Positions 1 to 10,700 of a stretch of 64,000 nt of DNA are shown piece by piece (within the stretch, counting starts at the first letter, position 1; every line of letters begins with the position of its first letter). The notes below the pieces were generated by a model that was not told the DNA's origin, did not search any database, and saw only the letters and a list, made by a program, of their open reading frames with translations. The translations under genes were made by a program, and so were the position numbers. This DNA comes from an uncultured Eubacteriales bacterium (lineage in GTDB: Bacteria > Bacillota > Clostridia > Christensenellales > UBA1242): contig CARJLX010000002.1 in assembly GCA_949001935.1 (NCBI GenBank), positions 75,404 through 139,403 of the forward strand, read 5' to 3'.

Positions 1-759
1 ATTTTTGCAACCCGTGCTTTATCTAGCGAGGCAAAATTGCAGGTAAAATATGCTCAAGATAGATATCTTCTTCCTAGACTTAAAGAATATCAAGGAACAA
101 GCGGGCGTTATGGTGGTGCAGGTGTTGGAATGAGAGGCCCAGGAGAAAGTAAACTTGAACTAGATAGGCGTAAACTTGAAAATGAAATGGCAAGAATTAA
201 AAAGGAAATACAAAAAGCTAAAACTCAAAGACAAGTTACAAAACGCTCCCGTGAAAATTCGGGGATCCCAAGAATAGCACTTGTCGGCTATACAAACGCT
301 GGCAAAAGTAGTCTTTTGAATTTGTTGGCAAAGGATCAAATCTATGCTGATGATAGACTTTTTGCTACCCTTGATACAACAAGCAGAAAGTTGTTTTTGG
401 GTGAGGGGAAAAGTGCAGTTCTTACAGATACTGTTGGCTTTATTAGTGATCTTCCGCATGAACTTATTGATGCGTTTTCTTCTACGCTAGAAGAGGCTCA
501 AGAAGCAGATCTTATTTTACATGTAGTTGATGTTAGTATGACAAAAAACATTGATGGTGAAAAAGAATATTTAAAAAATATTCAAGTGACAAACGAGGTT
601 TTGAAAGATTTAAATTGTACAGATAACCGCATTTTAGTTTTAAATAAAGCAGACATTTTGAAAGAACCAATTTTATTAGAAGAAAATCAAATTTTAATTT
701 CAACTAAAACTGGCAAAGGTATTGATAAACTTTTAGACTTGATTAAATCCAAAATATAA
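1..759 (+). CDS. hflX: GTPase HflX, 5'-truncated by the window edge
   Basis: This is the C-terminal part of the ribosome-associated GTPase HflX, which rescues or splits stalled ribosomes. The open frame runs to base 1, so the real start lies outside the window. Visible are the end of the N-terminal domain (QDRYLLPRL), the glycine-rich linker GGAGVGMRGPGE, a lysine/arginine-rich coiled coil, then the G domain: G1 GYTNAGKSSLL, G3 DTVGFI and G4 NKAD. The family assignment rests on the characteristic linker plus the G1 and G3 motifs. No partner gene is visible downstream. Confidence 0.93.
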   Translation: MFATRALSSEAKLQVKYAQDRYLLPRLKEYQGTSGRYGGAGVGMRGPGESKLELDRRKLENEMARIKKEIQKAKTQRQVTKRSRENSGIPRIALVGYTNAGKSSLLNLLAKDQIYADDRLFATLDTTSRKLFLGEGKSAVLTDTVGFISDLPHELIDAFSSTLEEAQEADLILHVVDVSMTKNIDGEKEYLKNIQVTNEVLKDLNCTDNRILVLNKADILKEPILLEENQILISTKTGKGIDKLLDLIKSKI

Positions 760-781
760 TATAAATATAAAATTTTTAATC

Positions 782-811
782 CTTTTGCTCGCTTTATAGT
801 AAAAGCAAAAG
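782..811 (+). terminator. Possible terminator hairpin after hflX
   Basis: CTTTTGCT and AGCAAAAG form an 8-bp stem with a 14-nt loop shortly after the hflX stop. No clear U tract follows, so termination is uncertain. Confidence 0.35.
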
Positions 812-848
812 TAATTTGATGTATTTTTTGATTTTTCTATGAAAACAT

Positions 849-877
849 TTGGTAAAAATATATAGAAAGTATATAAT
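849..877 (+). promoter_or_regulatory. Promoter of the first GLUG protein
   Basis: TTGGTA (849-854) and TATAAT (872-877) are separated by 17 bp. Transcription would begin near 884, leaving a leader of about 48 nt that contains the AAAAGGAAG ribosome binding site before the ATG at 932. Confidence 0.6.
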
Positions 878-931
878 ATTCTTATAAATAATTAATGCAA
901 CATTTGGTTGTAAATAAAAGGAAGCAATAAT

Positions 932-3392
932 ATGAAGAAAAAAAGAATCTTGGTGTTATCAATCCTTATTTCTCTCTTATCTATAGGCTCGGTATTTGCT
1001 GGCTTGGCGGGGGGGGGGATTTTTAACTCCGTTAAAAAATAATAATGATGTAAACACATCAAATGCGTTAACAGAGCCAATTGATACATCAAAATATTGG
1101 GATGAAAGTGATGAAATTAAAGCTTTGATTAACGCTGGCAAAACAGAAAATCAATGGAAGGGTTCTGGTACAAAGGATGACCCTTATCTTATTTCTTCCG
1201 CTATAGACCTTGCTTGGCTTTCGTATAGAATATATAGTAAAACGGGAATATTGTCAAATACAAGATATTTCTATGTTGATAAATATTTTAAGCAAACTGC
1301 TAATATTGATGTTTCAAAATATTGGTGGTTCCCAATTGGCGGGACTACAGGCAGAGATGGTTCATCTGTGGGTGGCCGTTTTGCGGGGAAATATGACGGT
1401 GACAAACATACTATTTCGGGAGTATTCGTAGATATGTTGAGTGGAGATGCGGGGAAATGGAAAGGTTTGTTCGGTGTTGTCGCAGGTATATCAGTAGAAC
1501 AAGATGCAGAAATAAAAAATATTGGTGTTGTTGACTCAATAATTAAAGGTGTTTCTTATGTGGGTGGAATAGTTGGTCAAGTAAACAAGTTTGTTTCAAT
1601 AACAAATTGTTTTAACGACGCTACTATTGATGCTAGTAGTTATATAGGTGGCATAATTGGTTATGCAGGTGAAACCAATAATATAATTATAGAAAATTGT
1701 TATAATTCTGGAGATGTGGAAGGCGGGTCTACATATATAGGTGGAATTATTGGTAAAACCTTTGCCCCTGTTAGATCTTGTTATAACAAAGGTATTGTAA
1801 ACTCTGCTTATGAATTAAGGAGATATGTTGGTGGAATTTCGGGCGATGGTTATAGCACATATGATTGTTTTAATTGGGGAGATGTTCAAGGGCATAATGA
1901 AGTAGGCGGAATTTCAGGAAGAGGTTCAGGAGAAATTAAAAATTGCTATAATACAGCAAGAGTTTATGGATCATTTACTGGAGGAATAGTTGGCACAAAT
2001 AGTTCTTTATCAATGGTTGCAAACTGTTTTAATACAGGTTCAAGTGGATATGGAATAATTGGTAGCTCTGGGACGATTAAAAATTGTTATTATGGAGGTT
2101 CATGTACGGCAACTCAAGGCGTGCGAACGGGTACAGATAATACAGTTAAAATAGATGATTTATATAATTTGGCAAGACAAGCTTCGTGGTATTTAGACGC
2201 ATCTGTGTGGGATTCTTCTTCGCCTTGGGATTTTGAAGATGTCTGGAATATTAGTCCAAGCATATTGATGGGCTTGCCTGTATTTCAGTGGGAGTATCCA
2301 TACAATTATTCTGGAAATGGAACTAAAGATAATCCTTATATAATTGCAAGAGCTAAAGATTTGATAGCGATGTCAAACAATGTTAACTCTGGTGTTGACA
2401 ATAGTGCATATTTTAAGCAAACTGCAGATATTAAGCTGACTGGAAAGGAATGGACACCAATAGGCGACCAAGCTAATACCTTTATGGGTAATTATGATGG
2501 TGGTAATTTTACTATTTCAGGACTATTTGTTGATAGTGATTTGCCTTATATTGGGTTATTTGGAAATGTTGTTAGTGCAAAAATTAGAAATGTTAATATA
2601 AAAGATTCTGTATTTATCTCTACTGCAACTAGTTCTACAAATGTTGGAAGTCTTGTGGGGTATTCTTTAGGAACGACTATTGAAAATTGTTCTAGCAGTG
2701 CAGTTATAAAAGCGGGAGAGTCAACTGGGAATACTGGTGGTTTATTAGGTTATGTTGGAGCCTTTACCGGTAAAAATTTAACTTTTAATGGCAGCGTCAC
2801 AAGCGGAGCTGTAAATGTAGGAGGTATTGTTGGAGATGCAGTTCAACCTAATATTTCAAATTGCATTAATTATGGAAATATTGAAGGTACAAATGCGGCA
2901 TGTAATGTTGGGGGGATTGCTGGTTCACTTTCTGGAGGAATAAGCAATTCAATATCTAATTGTACAATAACTACTGCAAATGCAGGAGGTTCTATTATTG
3001 GGACTGGAAAGATAGAGGTTTCGCTTGCAAATTGTGCGGGTTATGGAGTAGTCTACTGTAGTGATGCAAGTAAATGTGGAGGTCTTGCTGGCGCAGGCAA
3101 CAGTGGAACAATAAAAATAATTAACTGCTCATTTAATGGTTCAAGTAATTCAAATATTGGATTGTTTGTTGCAAGTAGTACAACGGCTTCACAAAATATT
3201 GAAGGAAGTTATAGTCAAATTGGTTCTAGGAAAAATTATTCAAGCGGAGATTTTTCAGGGTTTACAGTAGTAGCAAATATGAATGACGATCTTCCTATGC
3301 AAAATGCATTATTCTCTATTGCAATTGGTGGACAAACAAGCGAGGAGGTTATAGAGTATTTGGAAGGCAAAGGATTTAGTTTAGTGGCTTAA
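932..3392 (+). CDS. Secreted GLUG-repeat surface protein, frameshifted at a poly-G tract
   Basis: The likely start is ATG 932, preceded by AAAAGGAAG. The first codons encode a signal peptide (MKKKRILVLSILISLLSIGS, then VFA). Just after the cleavage region ten G residues (1009-1018) throw translation into a frame that stops at 1040-1042. With nine G the signal peptide joins the long frame that runs to 3392, giving about 819 residues. The mature protein has two modules, each opening with a G-x-G-T-K-D-x-P-Y-x-I motif. These are followed by many GLUG-type repeats such as YVGGIVG, YIGGIIG and VGGISG, each with a following NC(Y/F)N strand; this is a right-handed beta-helix family. The last 47 residues, beginning DFSGF, match the end of the gene at 42126-43151. 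As given the gene is off; length change in the tract is the probable switch. Ligand and role are unknown. Confidence 0.85.
1009..1018 (+). repeat. Poly-G tract (10 G) inside a coding region
   Basis: Ten consecutive G residues lie between the signal-peptide codons and the mature domain. Nine or twelve would restore the reading frame. Context is C-G10-ATTT, like the tracts at 28794 and 41935. Confidence 0.9.
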
Positions 3393-3403
3393 AAATTTCG
3401 ATA

Positions 3404-3431
3404 AAAAAAGTAGCAAATGCTACTTTTTTTT
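3404..3431. terminator. Bidirectional terminator
   Basis: AAAAAAGTAGCA and TGCTACTTTTTT form a near-perfect stem with a 2-nt core loop and T tracts on both strands. It ends the GLUG gene on the plus strand and overlaps the last codons of the convergent DUF1858 gene. Confidence 0.85.
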
Positions 3432-3647
3432 CTTTGCAAGTTTTTGATAGGTTGAGTTAAGTTTTGTTACGAGAAAGTCGCTGTCTATATCGTGTACTTT
3501 GCAAGCTTCAGCAATTGTTTCATTTTCGCTTAGGTGGCAAAAAATACAAAACATTCCAAAGCCAATAAATACATCGCTCATGCCTTCATCCAATTTTAGT
3601 ACACTTGAAATAGTCATATCTTTTGTTATTTCGAAATCCTTGGTCAT
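3420..3647 (-). CDS. DUF1858 redox-disulfide domain protein
   Basis: This 75-residue protein has the DUF1858 pattern: ITKDMTISSVL at the N-terminus, then a glycine-containing turn and a C-x-x-C pair (C34, C37 in GMFCIFC), and ETIAEACKVHDID. The family is common in anaerobes, often beside hybrid-cluster or other redox proteins, and is thought to undergo disulfide redox chemistry; its exact role is unknown. The start at 3647 is chosen over one 18 codons upstream because GAGGTGG lies just before it. It is monocistronic and convergent with the GLUG gene. Confidence 0.8.
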   Translation of the reverse strand: MTKDFEITKDMTISSVLKLDEGMSDVFIGFGMFCIFCHLSENETIAEACKVHDIDSDFLVTKLNSTYQKLAKKKK

Positions 3648-3807
3648 ATTCCACCTCACATAATTTTTTATAATTATATCATATAAATTTATTTTTGTCA
3701 ATTTTAAATTCTGCGCTTATTTATTTTTATATAAATTTAATTTTGCAAATTTTGTCTAATTTTAGACTTTGTAAATATTAGGAGATGTGTTTGAATAAGT
3801 TTAAAAT

Positions 3808-4548
3808 ATGAAAAATATAAAAATTAGTGAATTGATTGCAAAAGATGTTATTGCTATAGATAATGGGGAAAATGTTGGCTACATTTTAAATGTTTGTTTT
3901 GAAACCTCTTTAACTAAGTTGAAGGGGTTTGTTGTGGCAGATGAAGAAAGTGAACGAGAAAATTATTTATCAAAAAAAGATATAAAAATTCTTGGAGAGG
4001 ATTGCGTTTTTATTGATGATATTTTTAGGCTAGAATTAAATTATTCAGGGGAGGCAAATAATCCAATTGGTAAAAAAGTTTACAGCTATAAAGGTGAATT
4101 TTTAGGTGTTGTAAAAGATGTTGTTTGTGAAGGGGTTAATCCTTCTCAAATAATCACATCTGTATGCATGCTTCCAATTAATAAAATATATTCGACTGGA
4201 GTGGACTGTTTATTTTTTAGTGAAAAAAAGAAGCGTAAAAAAAGGGAGAATTTATTTAATTTTACAAGTGATAATTTATTGCCAAAAGTTGAAGCCCAAA
4301 GTTTTGAGATAGGTAAAAAAGATAATTTCTCTAATTTTCAAATAAAAAGCAATAAAAATAATATAGTAATAAATCCATCTAAATTGACTTTAGCTCCAAG
4401 TACTCTTTTAAATAAAACCGCAACTTGTGATATTTATGGGATGAATAATGAGATTATAATTAAAGAGGGACAGGTAATAAATCAGGGAAAAATAGATAAA
4501 GCTAAAAAGCATGGAAAAATTAATTTATTAATTTTAAATTCAAAATAA
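3808..4548 (+). CDS. PRC-barrel domain protein
   Basis: This 246-residue soluble protein appears to contain two PRC-barrel-like units: residues about 1-75 (KISELIAKDVIAIDNGENVGYI) and about 82-135 (NNPIGKKVYSYKGEFLGVVKDV). The layout resembles YlmC/YmxH-type proteins of sporulating Firmicutes. A lysine/arginine-rich segment (KKKRKKRE) follows, then a low-complexity tail that ends in a short domain with GQVINQGKIDKAKKHG. ATG 3808 is the only start, because an in-frame stop lies just upstream. The nearest AGGAG (3780-3784) is too distant for it, but a seven-codon frame from TTG 3791 ends in TGA overlapping the ATG, so translational coupling is possible. Function is unknown. Confidence 0.65.
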   Translation: MKNIKISELIAKDVIAIDNGENVGYILNVCFETSLTKLKGFVVADEESERENYLSKKDIKILGEDCVFIDDIFRLELNYSGEANNPIGKKVYSYKGEFLGVVKDVVCEGVNPSQIITSVCMLPINKIYSTGVDCLFFSEKKKRKKRENLFNFTSDNLLPKVEAQSFEIGKKDNFSNFQIKSNKNNIVINPSKLTLAPSTLLNKTATCDIYGMNNEIIIKEGQVINQGKIDKAKKHGKINLLILNSK

Positions 4549-4584
4549 AAAATTTAAAAATAATAATTAAATAAAAATCAGCAG

Positions 4585-4622
4585 AAAATCAATAAAAAAG
4601 TTTAATTTTTATTGATTTTTTT
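4585..4622 (+). terminator. Terminator after the PRC-barrel gene
   Basis: AAATCAATAAAAA and TTTTTATTGATTT form a 13-bp stem followed by T residues, 37 nt after the stop codon. Confidence 0.75.
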
Positions 4623-4924
4623 ATTAATTATTTAAAATAAATAATATTTTAATAAATATTTATTCTTTTTATTTTTAATAAAATACTAATTATTTATTTC
4701 GCTTTTATTAAAAGAAATTAAAAAAACAATTTATTTTTATTTATTGATATTTTTTTATTAATTAAATAAATTAAATTTTTATATTTTGTTATTTATTATA
4801 TATATTAAAAAATATTTATTTATTTACTAAATCGTTTGTATTTTTATGGGCTTTTGTTGTATCATAATAATGTATTTATTTGCATCATTGTTTGACTTTT
4901 AAATTAAAACGAGGTAGATGAAAA
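4623..4924. other. Extremely AT-rich intergenic region
   Basis: About 300 bp are almost pure A/T up to roughly 4830 with no supportable gene. The last 90 bp hold a weak promoter candidate (TTGTAT near 4838 and TATCAT near 4860) and the GAGG (4911-4914) ribosome binding site for the following GTG start. No iterons or DnaA-box cluster were recognised. Confidence 0.5.
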
Positions 4925-7576
4925 GTGGTTAGAGTTATTCCTAGAAGAACTAAAGTTAAACTTGAATTTGTTAAGGGTGTGACTGGTCTTGACCTAATTA
5001 TTGGTGTTGTTGAAGCCGCTATTTTAGGTGTGCTTATTGGTGCAAACTTCCCAGGACATTATTGGATTGCAATTGCGTGGGGGATTTTTGCAATCTCTAT
5101 GTTTTTCAAAGTTTCTGACAGCGAAAGATTTTATGTGACTATTTCCTATCTGGCTCGCTTCTCTATGCAGAAAAAGAAATATCAAAAAGATCCTGCCAAG
5201 GGAAAACCTAACATGCAAAATATTATTCCTTTTGAGGGAATACATCAAGATAGATTTATTTCTTATGGCGACTACTATGGTGCTGTTTTGGAAGTTAAAC
5301 CAATTTTATTTGGACTTTTGAATGACTTTAACCAAGATAATGTTATTGAATCTTTTGCTAATGCTCTTCGTAGACTTGACGGAGGTCAAACTTGTGAAAT
5401 AGTAAAAATCAACAAAGCGATGGTGCTTGATAATTTTACATACAACGAAAACAAAAAATACGATCGACTTTTAGATATGATGTATGAAGGTCAAATGAGC
5501 CAGGGAGAGGTTGACTCACGAGCTCCGATTTTTGAAGAGCGTGTTTCCTTTCTCGAAGATAAAAATAGAAAAAATAAAATTTATAAAGACTTTTTCTATT
5601 TTTGTGTTTTTGATAAAGATATCGAAGCTCTTGAAAATAGTATTAATGGTGTAGCAAGTTCTCTTGCAACTGCACTCGTTCCAGTGACAACCAAAAGATT
5701 GTATGGGCAAGAACTTGCTGTTTTCCTTAGAGCAAACTACAATCGTGAATTTGATGAGCGTGAGCTTGAAGGTATTACTTTCAGTGAATATAAAAATTGG
5801 GCTACTCCAAATAAAATTAAATTCAAGTCGGCTAAGTATGATATTGATGGACGAAATTATCGTACCTTTGCTATTAAGGAATATCCTCTTCAAGTTGGCA
5901 ATGCATGGGGTGCTTCCTTCTTCCTTCTTGATAGAACCAAAGTTGTTATGAAATTTAAGCTTGCTCAAAAGTATGAGTCTGAAAAGAAGATTGATAAAGC
6001 CATAATGGATATGGAGAATAAACTTTATAAGACTGGTAAAAGTTCAACACAGATTGAACTTCAAACTCATATTGAAACTTTGAGAAACTTGCTTGTAGAT
6101 CTTAAAAATAACAACCAACAACTTTATGATGTTAATACTTTTATCACTTGTGAAGATTCTGCAAGAAAGGATATTAAAGCAATCTTAAAACAAAATGGTT
6201 TTAAGTATAGCGAAATGTTTGCTCGTCAAATTGATGCATTCATTAGTACTGGTATTTCTCAGAGAGATTACATCAAAGAGTATAATACAGGAATCCCAAC
6301 TTCATCTCTTGCTGGCGTATTCCCATTTGTTTCAAGTGAACTTCAAGATGAAAATGGTTTCTATATTGGTGACAACGAATACCCAGTTTTTGTAGATTTC
6401 TTCAAGCGTGATGCTCAAAGAATTAACTCTAACATGATGGTTATTGGAAAGTCAGGTTCTGGTAAGTCATTTGCAACAAGTATGCTTCTAGCCAACTTTG
6501 CTGCGGATAATACTAAAGTTTTTATTCTCGACCCAGAAAACGAATATGCTAAACTGACTTATAATCTTAAAGGTAAAATGATTGATGTAGGTTCTTCTCT
6601 TCAAGGTATTATCAATCCATTCCATGTTATTCGAGCTCTTGATAAAGATGATGGTGATGATAACAAAAAGAAATATTTTGATGTTGCAAAGAAAGACGAT
6701 TCTCTAAATCAGCACTTGCAATTCTTGGAACAATTCTTTAGAACTGTGCTTGAAGGAATCCCATCTGATGCATTCGAGGTTTTAAACTCACTAGTTCTTG
6801 ACCTTTACAATAATTTCAAAATTACCGAAGATACCGACCTTTCAAAGTTAAAACCAACAGACTATCCAACGTTTGATGACCTTTATAAAATTTTAACAGA
6901 CAAACTTAAGTCTGCAAAAGATGAATTCCTTTTGAATAATCTTCGTATTGTTGAAGCATATATTCGTAAGTTTGCTAAGGGTGGCCGAAACTCTTATCTT
7001 TGGAATGGGCCAACTTCGATTGAAACAAATGAAAACTTTGTAAACTTCAACTTTCAGTCACTTATTGCAGGAAATAATCCTACAATTACAAACGCTCAAA
7101 TGCTTTTGATATTTAGATATCTTGAAAATGAAATCATCAACAATAAGGATTATAATACTCTTCATAAAACAAATAGAAAGATTATTGTTGCGGTTGATGA
7201 AGCACATACCTTTATTAACCCAAAATACCCAATCGCTTTGAACTTTATGGCTGCAATGGCTAAGCGTATTCGTAAGTATGGCGGTATGCTTGCGGTTATT
7301 ACACAAAATATTAACGACTTCGTTGGTTCAGATGAAATTAAGCGTCAATCTACAGCGGTTATCAATGCATGTCAGTATTCACTTATTTTCTCGTTGTCAC
7401 CAAATGACGTTAACGACTTGATTGAGTTATATAAGAATTCGGGTGGTATCAATGCCGAAGAGCAGAATGCGATTGTGACCGCTTCTGTTGGTCAGGCGTT
7501 CGTTATAACAGCACCAACAGCGAGAACAATGGTGCAAATACACCCACTTGATTATGTAGTTTCTATATTCAAATAG
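4925..7576 (+). CDS. VirB4/TraC-family ATPase with N-terminal membrane segment
   Basis: This 883-residue protein resembles the VirB4 motor ATPase of type IV secretion and conjugation systems. Residues about 20-60 hold two hydrophobic segments (LDLIIGVVEAAILGVLIG and WIAIAWGIFAIS) like the small PrgI protein that normally precedes VirB4 in Gram-positive systems, so this may be a PrgI-VirB4 fusion. The C-terminal half has Walker A GKSGSGKS (508-515), Walker B IIVAVDEAH (about 753-761) and the ITQN segment typical of VirB4. GTG 4925 is used; an ATG at 4918 runs into a stop after four codons. No relaxase, VirB6, VirD4 or peptidase gene is nearby. The only downstream neighbour is the giant lipoprotein, 146 bp away, so a dedicated secretion or envelope role rather than conjugation is possible (inference). 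Confidence 0.85.
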   Translation: MVRVIPRRTKVKLEFVKGVTGLDLIIGVVEAAILGVLIGANFPGHYWIAIAWGIFAISMFFKVSDSERFYVTISYLARFSMQKKKYQKDPAKGKPNMQNIIPFEGIHQDRFISYGDYYGAVLEVKPILFGLLNDFNQDNVIESFANALRRLDGGQTCEIVKINKAMVLDNFTYNENKKYDRLLDMMYEGQMSQGEVDSRAPIFEERVSFLEDKNRKNKIYKDFFYFCVFDKDIEALENSINGVASSLATALVPVTTKRLYGQELAVFLRANYNREFDERELEGITFSEYKNWATPNKIKFKSAKYDIDGRNYRTFAIKEYPLQVGNAWGASFFLLDRTKVVMKFKLAQKYESEKKIDKAIMDMENKLYKTGKSSTQIELQTHIETLRNLLVDLKNNNQQLYDVNTFITCEDSARKDIKAILKQNGFKYSEMFARQIDAFISTGISQRDYIKEYNTGIPTSSLAGVFPFVSSELQDENGFYIGDNEYPVFVDFFKRDAQRINSNMMVIGKSGSGKSFATSMLLANFAADNTKVFILDPENEYAKLTYNLKGKMIDVGSSLQGIINPFHVIRALDKDDGDDNKKKYFDVAKKDDSLNQHLQFLEQFFRTVLEGIPSDAFEVLNSLVLDLYNNFKITEDTDLSKLKPTDYPTFDDLYKILTDKLKSAKDEFLLNNLRIVEAYIRKFAKGGRNSYLWNGPTSIETNENFVNFNFQSLIAGNNPTITNAQMLLIFRYLENEIINNKDYNTLHKTNRKIIVAVDEAHTFINPKYPIALNFMAAMAKRIRKYGGMLAVITQNINDFVGSDEIKRQSTAVINACQYSLIFSLSPNDVNDLIELYKNSGGINAEEQNAIVTASVGQAFVITAPTARTMVQIHPLDYVVSIFK

Positions 7577-7622
7577 AAAAACATCGAAAAGTTTTTGCTT
7601 GCGTTTGAGAAAGAATAAAAAT

Positions 7623-7655
7623 AATTTTCTTTTCACGCTAGTAAAAAGAAAAATT
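7623..7655. repeat. Inverted repeat between the ATPase and lipoprotein genes
   Basis: AATTTTCTTTT and AAAAGAAAAATT form a stem with a 10-nt loop 47 nt after the ATPase stop. It may act as a weak terminator or processing site. Confidence 0.5.
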
Positions 7656-7662
7656 AGTTTTC

Positions 7663-7697
7663 TTGTCTTTCTTTTCTTTTAAAGAAAAGAAAGACAA
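7663..7697. repeat. Near-perfect palindrome, 17-bp arms
   Basis: TTGTCTTTCTTTTCTTT is followed after one base by its exact reverse complement. The arms are pyrimidine- and purine-pure, except the terminal TTG/CAA, so the site could form a very stable hairpin or cruciform directly ahead of the lipoprotein ribosome binding site. Confidence 0.75.
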
Positions 7698-7722
7698 ACT
7701 CAAAAATAAAAAGGAGATTTGT

Positions 7723-10700
7723 ATGAGTAAACTCAAAAAACTTGGTTTAATGATTTGCAGTTTTATACTTGTGCTTACAGGTTTTCTTTTTGTTGGCTGT
7801 ACAAAAACAGATTACTCAAAAATTACATTAACTGCAAGGGTTGGCAATGAAAATGTAAATAGCATTACGCTTGATAAGGGAGATGATATTGCGATTACAT
7901 TTACTATCAACAATTATTTTGATGGCATGAATGGTGAACTTGAAGTTAGTGCAATATTTGATACAACTGATTGTTTTACATATCAAGTTTCTCATAATGG
8001 TAGAGAATCCACAACAGTCATTGTTTCAGGAACAATGGGTGGGCGAGCTCATCTTTATGCAACTACTAAAGAGGGCGGGAAAACCTGTGATGTTGAGATT
8101 ATAGTAAATGAATACTCAACTATTTTATCTAATAATGATAATAATTTATATATAACTGAAAATACATCTCTTACTCCAAGCAGTAAGGATTTTGTGTTTA
8201 ATAGTTCTTCCACAAAACGCGACTTAGATTTCTATTTTTATGGTATTAATTCAAGTGAAGATGTAGATTTGACCCTTAATATGATTACAAATAATGAAAC
8301 TCGTGAGTATATGCGTAAATTTATTAAGGTTTCACTAATTTCACAAAGCGGAAGAAATTATCTTTTGTTTGAGGATGAGGAAGCAAATCTTTATTCTATT
8401 CAAGACACTTTAACAAATGATCCACATGTTAATATTCCTTTGCCTTTTGTTCCGGCAACAAAAAATGGAGATGAATTTACTTTTGGTGGTTCTGGAGCTA
8501 AGGCTGTTAATCTTGGAGATAGATTTACATTCTTTGCTGTATACAAAGATAACTTAGGTAATGAATTTTTTGTAGTTCGTGATTTCAATGTCTTGAAAGA
8601 TTTGCAAGGTGACCAAATTTCATATAGTTATAAATTTGATAGTAATAATCCTGAAACAAGAGTTTATCAAGATACAGGCTTGGTTTTAATTCCAAATAAA
8701 GAAGATAGGACTGGAAATCTTAGTACAGACTACAAAAAGTTAACACTTGAAATTCAACTTCCTACAGATACTAATCTTGTTGATATGAATTATACTATTC
8801 CAGAATATAATGGTGTTCAACTTGTAAATATAGTTAAAAACCCAAGTTTTATTGAAAGCGGGAAGACGATTTATTCTTTAACTCTTACAAGCACTTCTAC
8901 TACTTCAGTCACACCAGAAGATTTGACTTTTGATATAGATTTCTTTTACAAAGGCTATAGTGATATAAAAGACACAAGCGTTAATTATAAATTACAAATT
9001 CCTCTTAAAATAATATATGAACCAGAAACAATGTCAGTAAATGGAGATGCTATCGGCTCAACTAAATATACTTTTTATAACAATTATGCGGCAACAAATG
9101 TTGGTTGGCAGGAGTTTAATATAGAGTATGCTCCTAACGATGGGGCATTTAATGCACTTGAAATTGAATTTAATCCAAGTCAAGTTATCATGATGTATCG
9201 CGGTGTGCAAAATAGAACTGGGCATGCGGTTTTAGATAATCTTAATGCTCCAATATATTTTAAAGGTGTTGATGGAGCTAGAGAAATCGAGGATGGGATT
9301 ATTAGTTTGCATCTTAAATATTTGATCTTAGAGGAAGGTCAAATTGATTATGTAATTCCTTACTCTATTATCACTGGCGCAAGCAGAATTTCCTTTGCTG
9401 AAGATGATCATGCAACTTACGGAATATATGTTGGGCAGGGCGATAATGCAGTTTATAATCAAGGACTTTTTGCAGATGCTTATTTTCAAAGAATAACCTT
9501 CCAACATATAGGAGAGGAAGATGTTGTTGAATTAAGAGCTAATGGCAATGCTATTAAAGTTGATGAAAAATATTATCTTTCTTTTGATATTTTTGGCAAG
9601 GCGTTGGGCATGGGAAGATACAATATAACTCTTGATAATGGTACAAGCATTACAGCTGTGTTCAGGGTTATTGAAACTTTAGATAGTATTTCAGCTGTTG
9701 TTCAGAGTGATAATGGCAGTGTTTCACTCAATGAAAGTAGGGAAGATTCAACCTTATTATATATAAGGAATAAAGATAATGTTACTTTTGGTGAAGAAGC
9801 AATTGTTTATTTAAATGCAAATGGTAAGCAGAATTCCAATGCTATTGTTAATTATAATTTAACTAGAACTGGAAATGGTTTTAGTTCTAATGAAAGATTG
9901 TCGGGGAATATTACAACCACTATCAGGACAAACGATATTGGAAATGGAGCAGTGGAGTATTCAATCGAGGGCTATAATGTTGAGAATTTTAAACGAAATA
10001 GTCAAACATTAAAGTACACAATAACAGTAGTTTCTTATAATTTAATTGAAGGGCTTGACGTTATCAAAATCCATGATGGAAATGGTGAATATGCTGATAA
10101 AGTTAGTGCTGGTAATGTGACAGTTTACTATGGCACAAACAACACAAGCAAAAAAACTGCAACCTTAGAGGTTCAACCTAAAAAATCTGGTTTCTTATTC
10201 TATAATCCTAGAAGTGGTGAGTTTGAAAAAACTAATTTTGATAAGAAGTTTGTTTCATGGACGGCAAATGCTACTATTAGACAAGATGGAAAGATTGTTG
10301 AAAGTATGACCTTTATTCAAGGTGGAAATAACAGATACACTATTGATGGAATAGGTATATTTAATACTGATACCTTTACTTTTGAAGCTTTTAACTATGA
10401 AATTTTAACAGAATTAACTGCAACCATTAGACAATTTGATAGAACTTATTCATTTACAATTTCAATTCGTTCTATTCCATACAATGATGTGACAATGTTG
10501 TCACTTCAAGATTATGAACAAAATAGAGAAATAACATTCTCGGCAAGTGAAACAACTAAATCGCTTGTGCTTTACACAACGCCAAGAAATGCTACTGATC
10601 CTGTAATTGATTTTGTTTATTCTGGAACGCCAATGTTTGGTAGCGACATAAATGACAAAAAGAATTTTGGAGTTCAGTGCCAGCCTATTGGAAGAGGGAG

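Noticed and set aside
4623..4830. Replication origin in the very AT-rich stretch
   Set aside because: No DnaA-box cluster, and neighbours are not dnaA, dnaN or other origin genes.
7663..7722. Upstream extension of the giant lipoprotein
   Set aside because: It would read through a palindrome and place 20 charged residues before the signal peptide; AAGGAG marks 7723.
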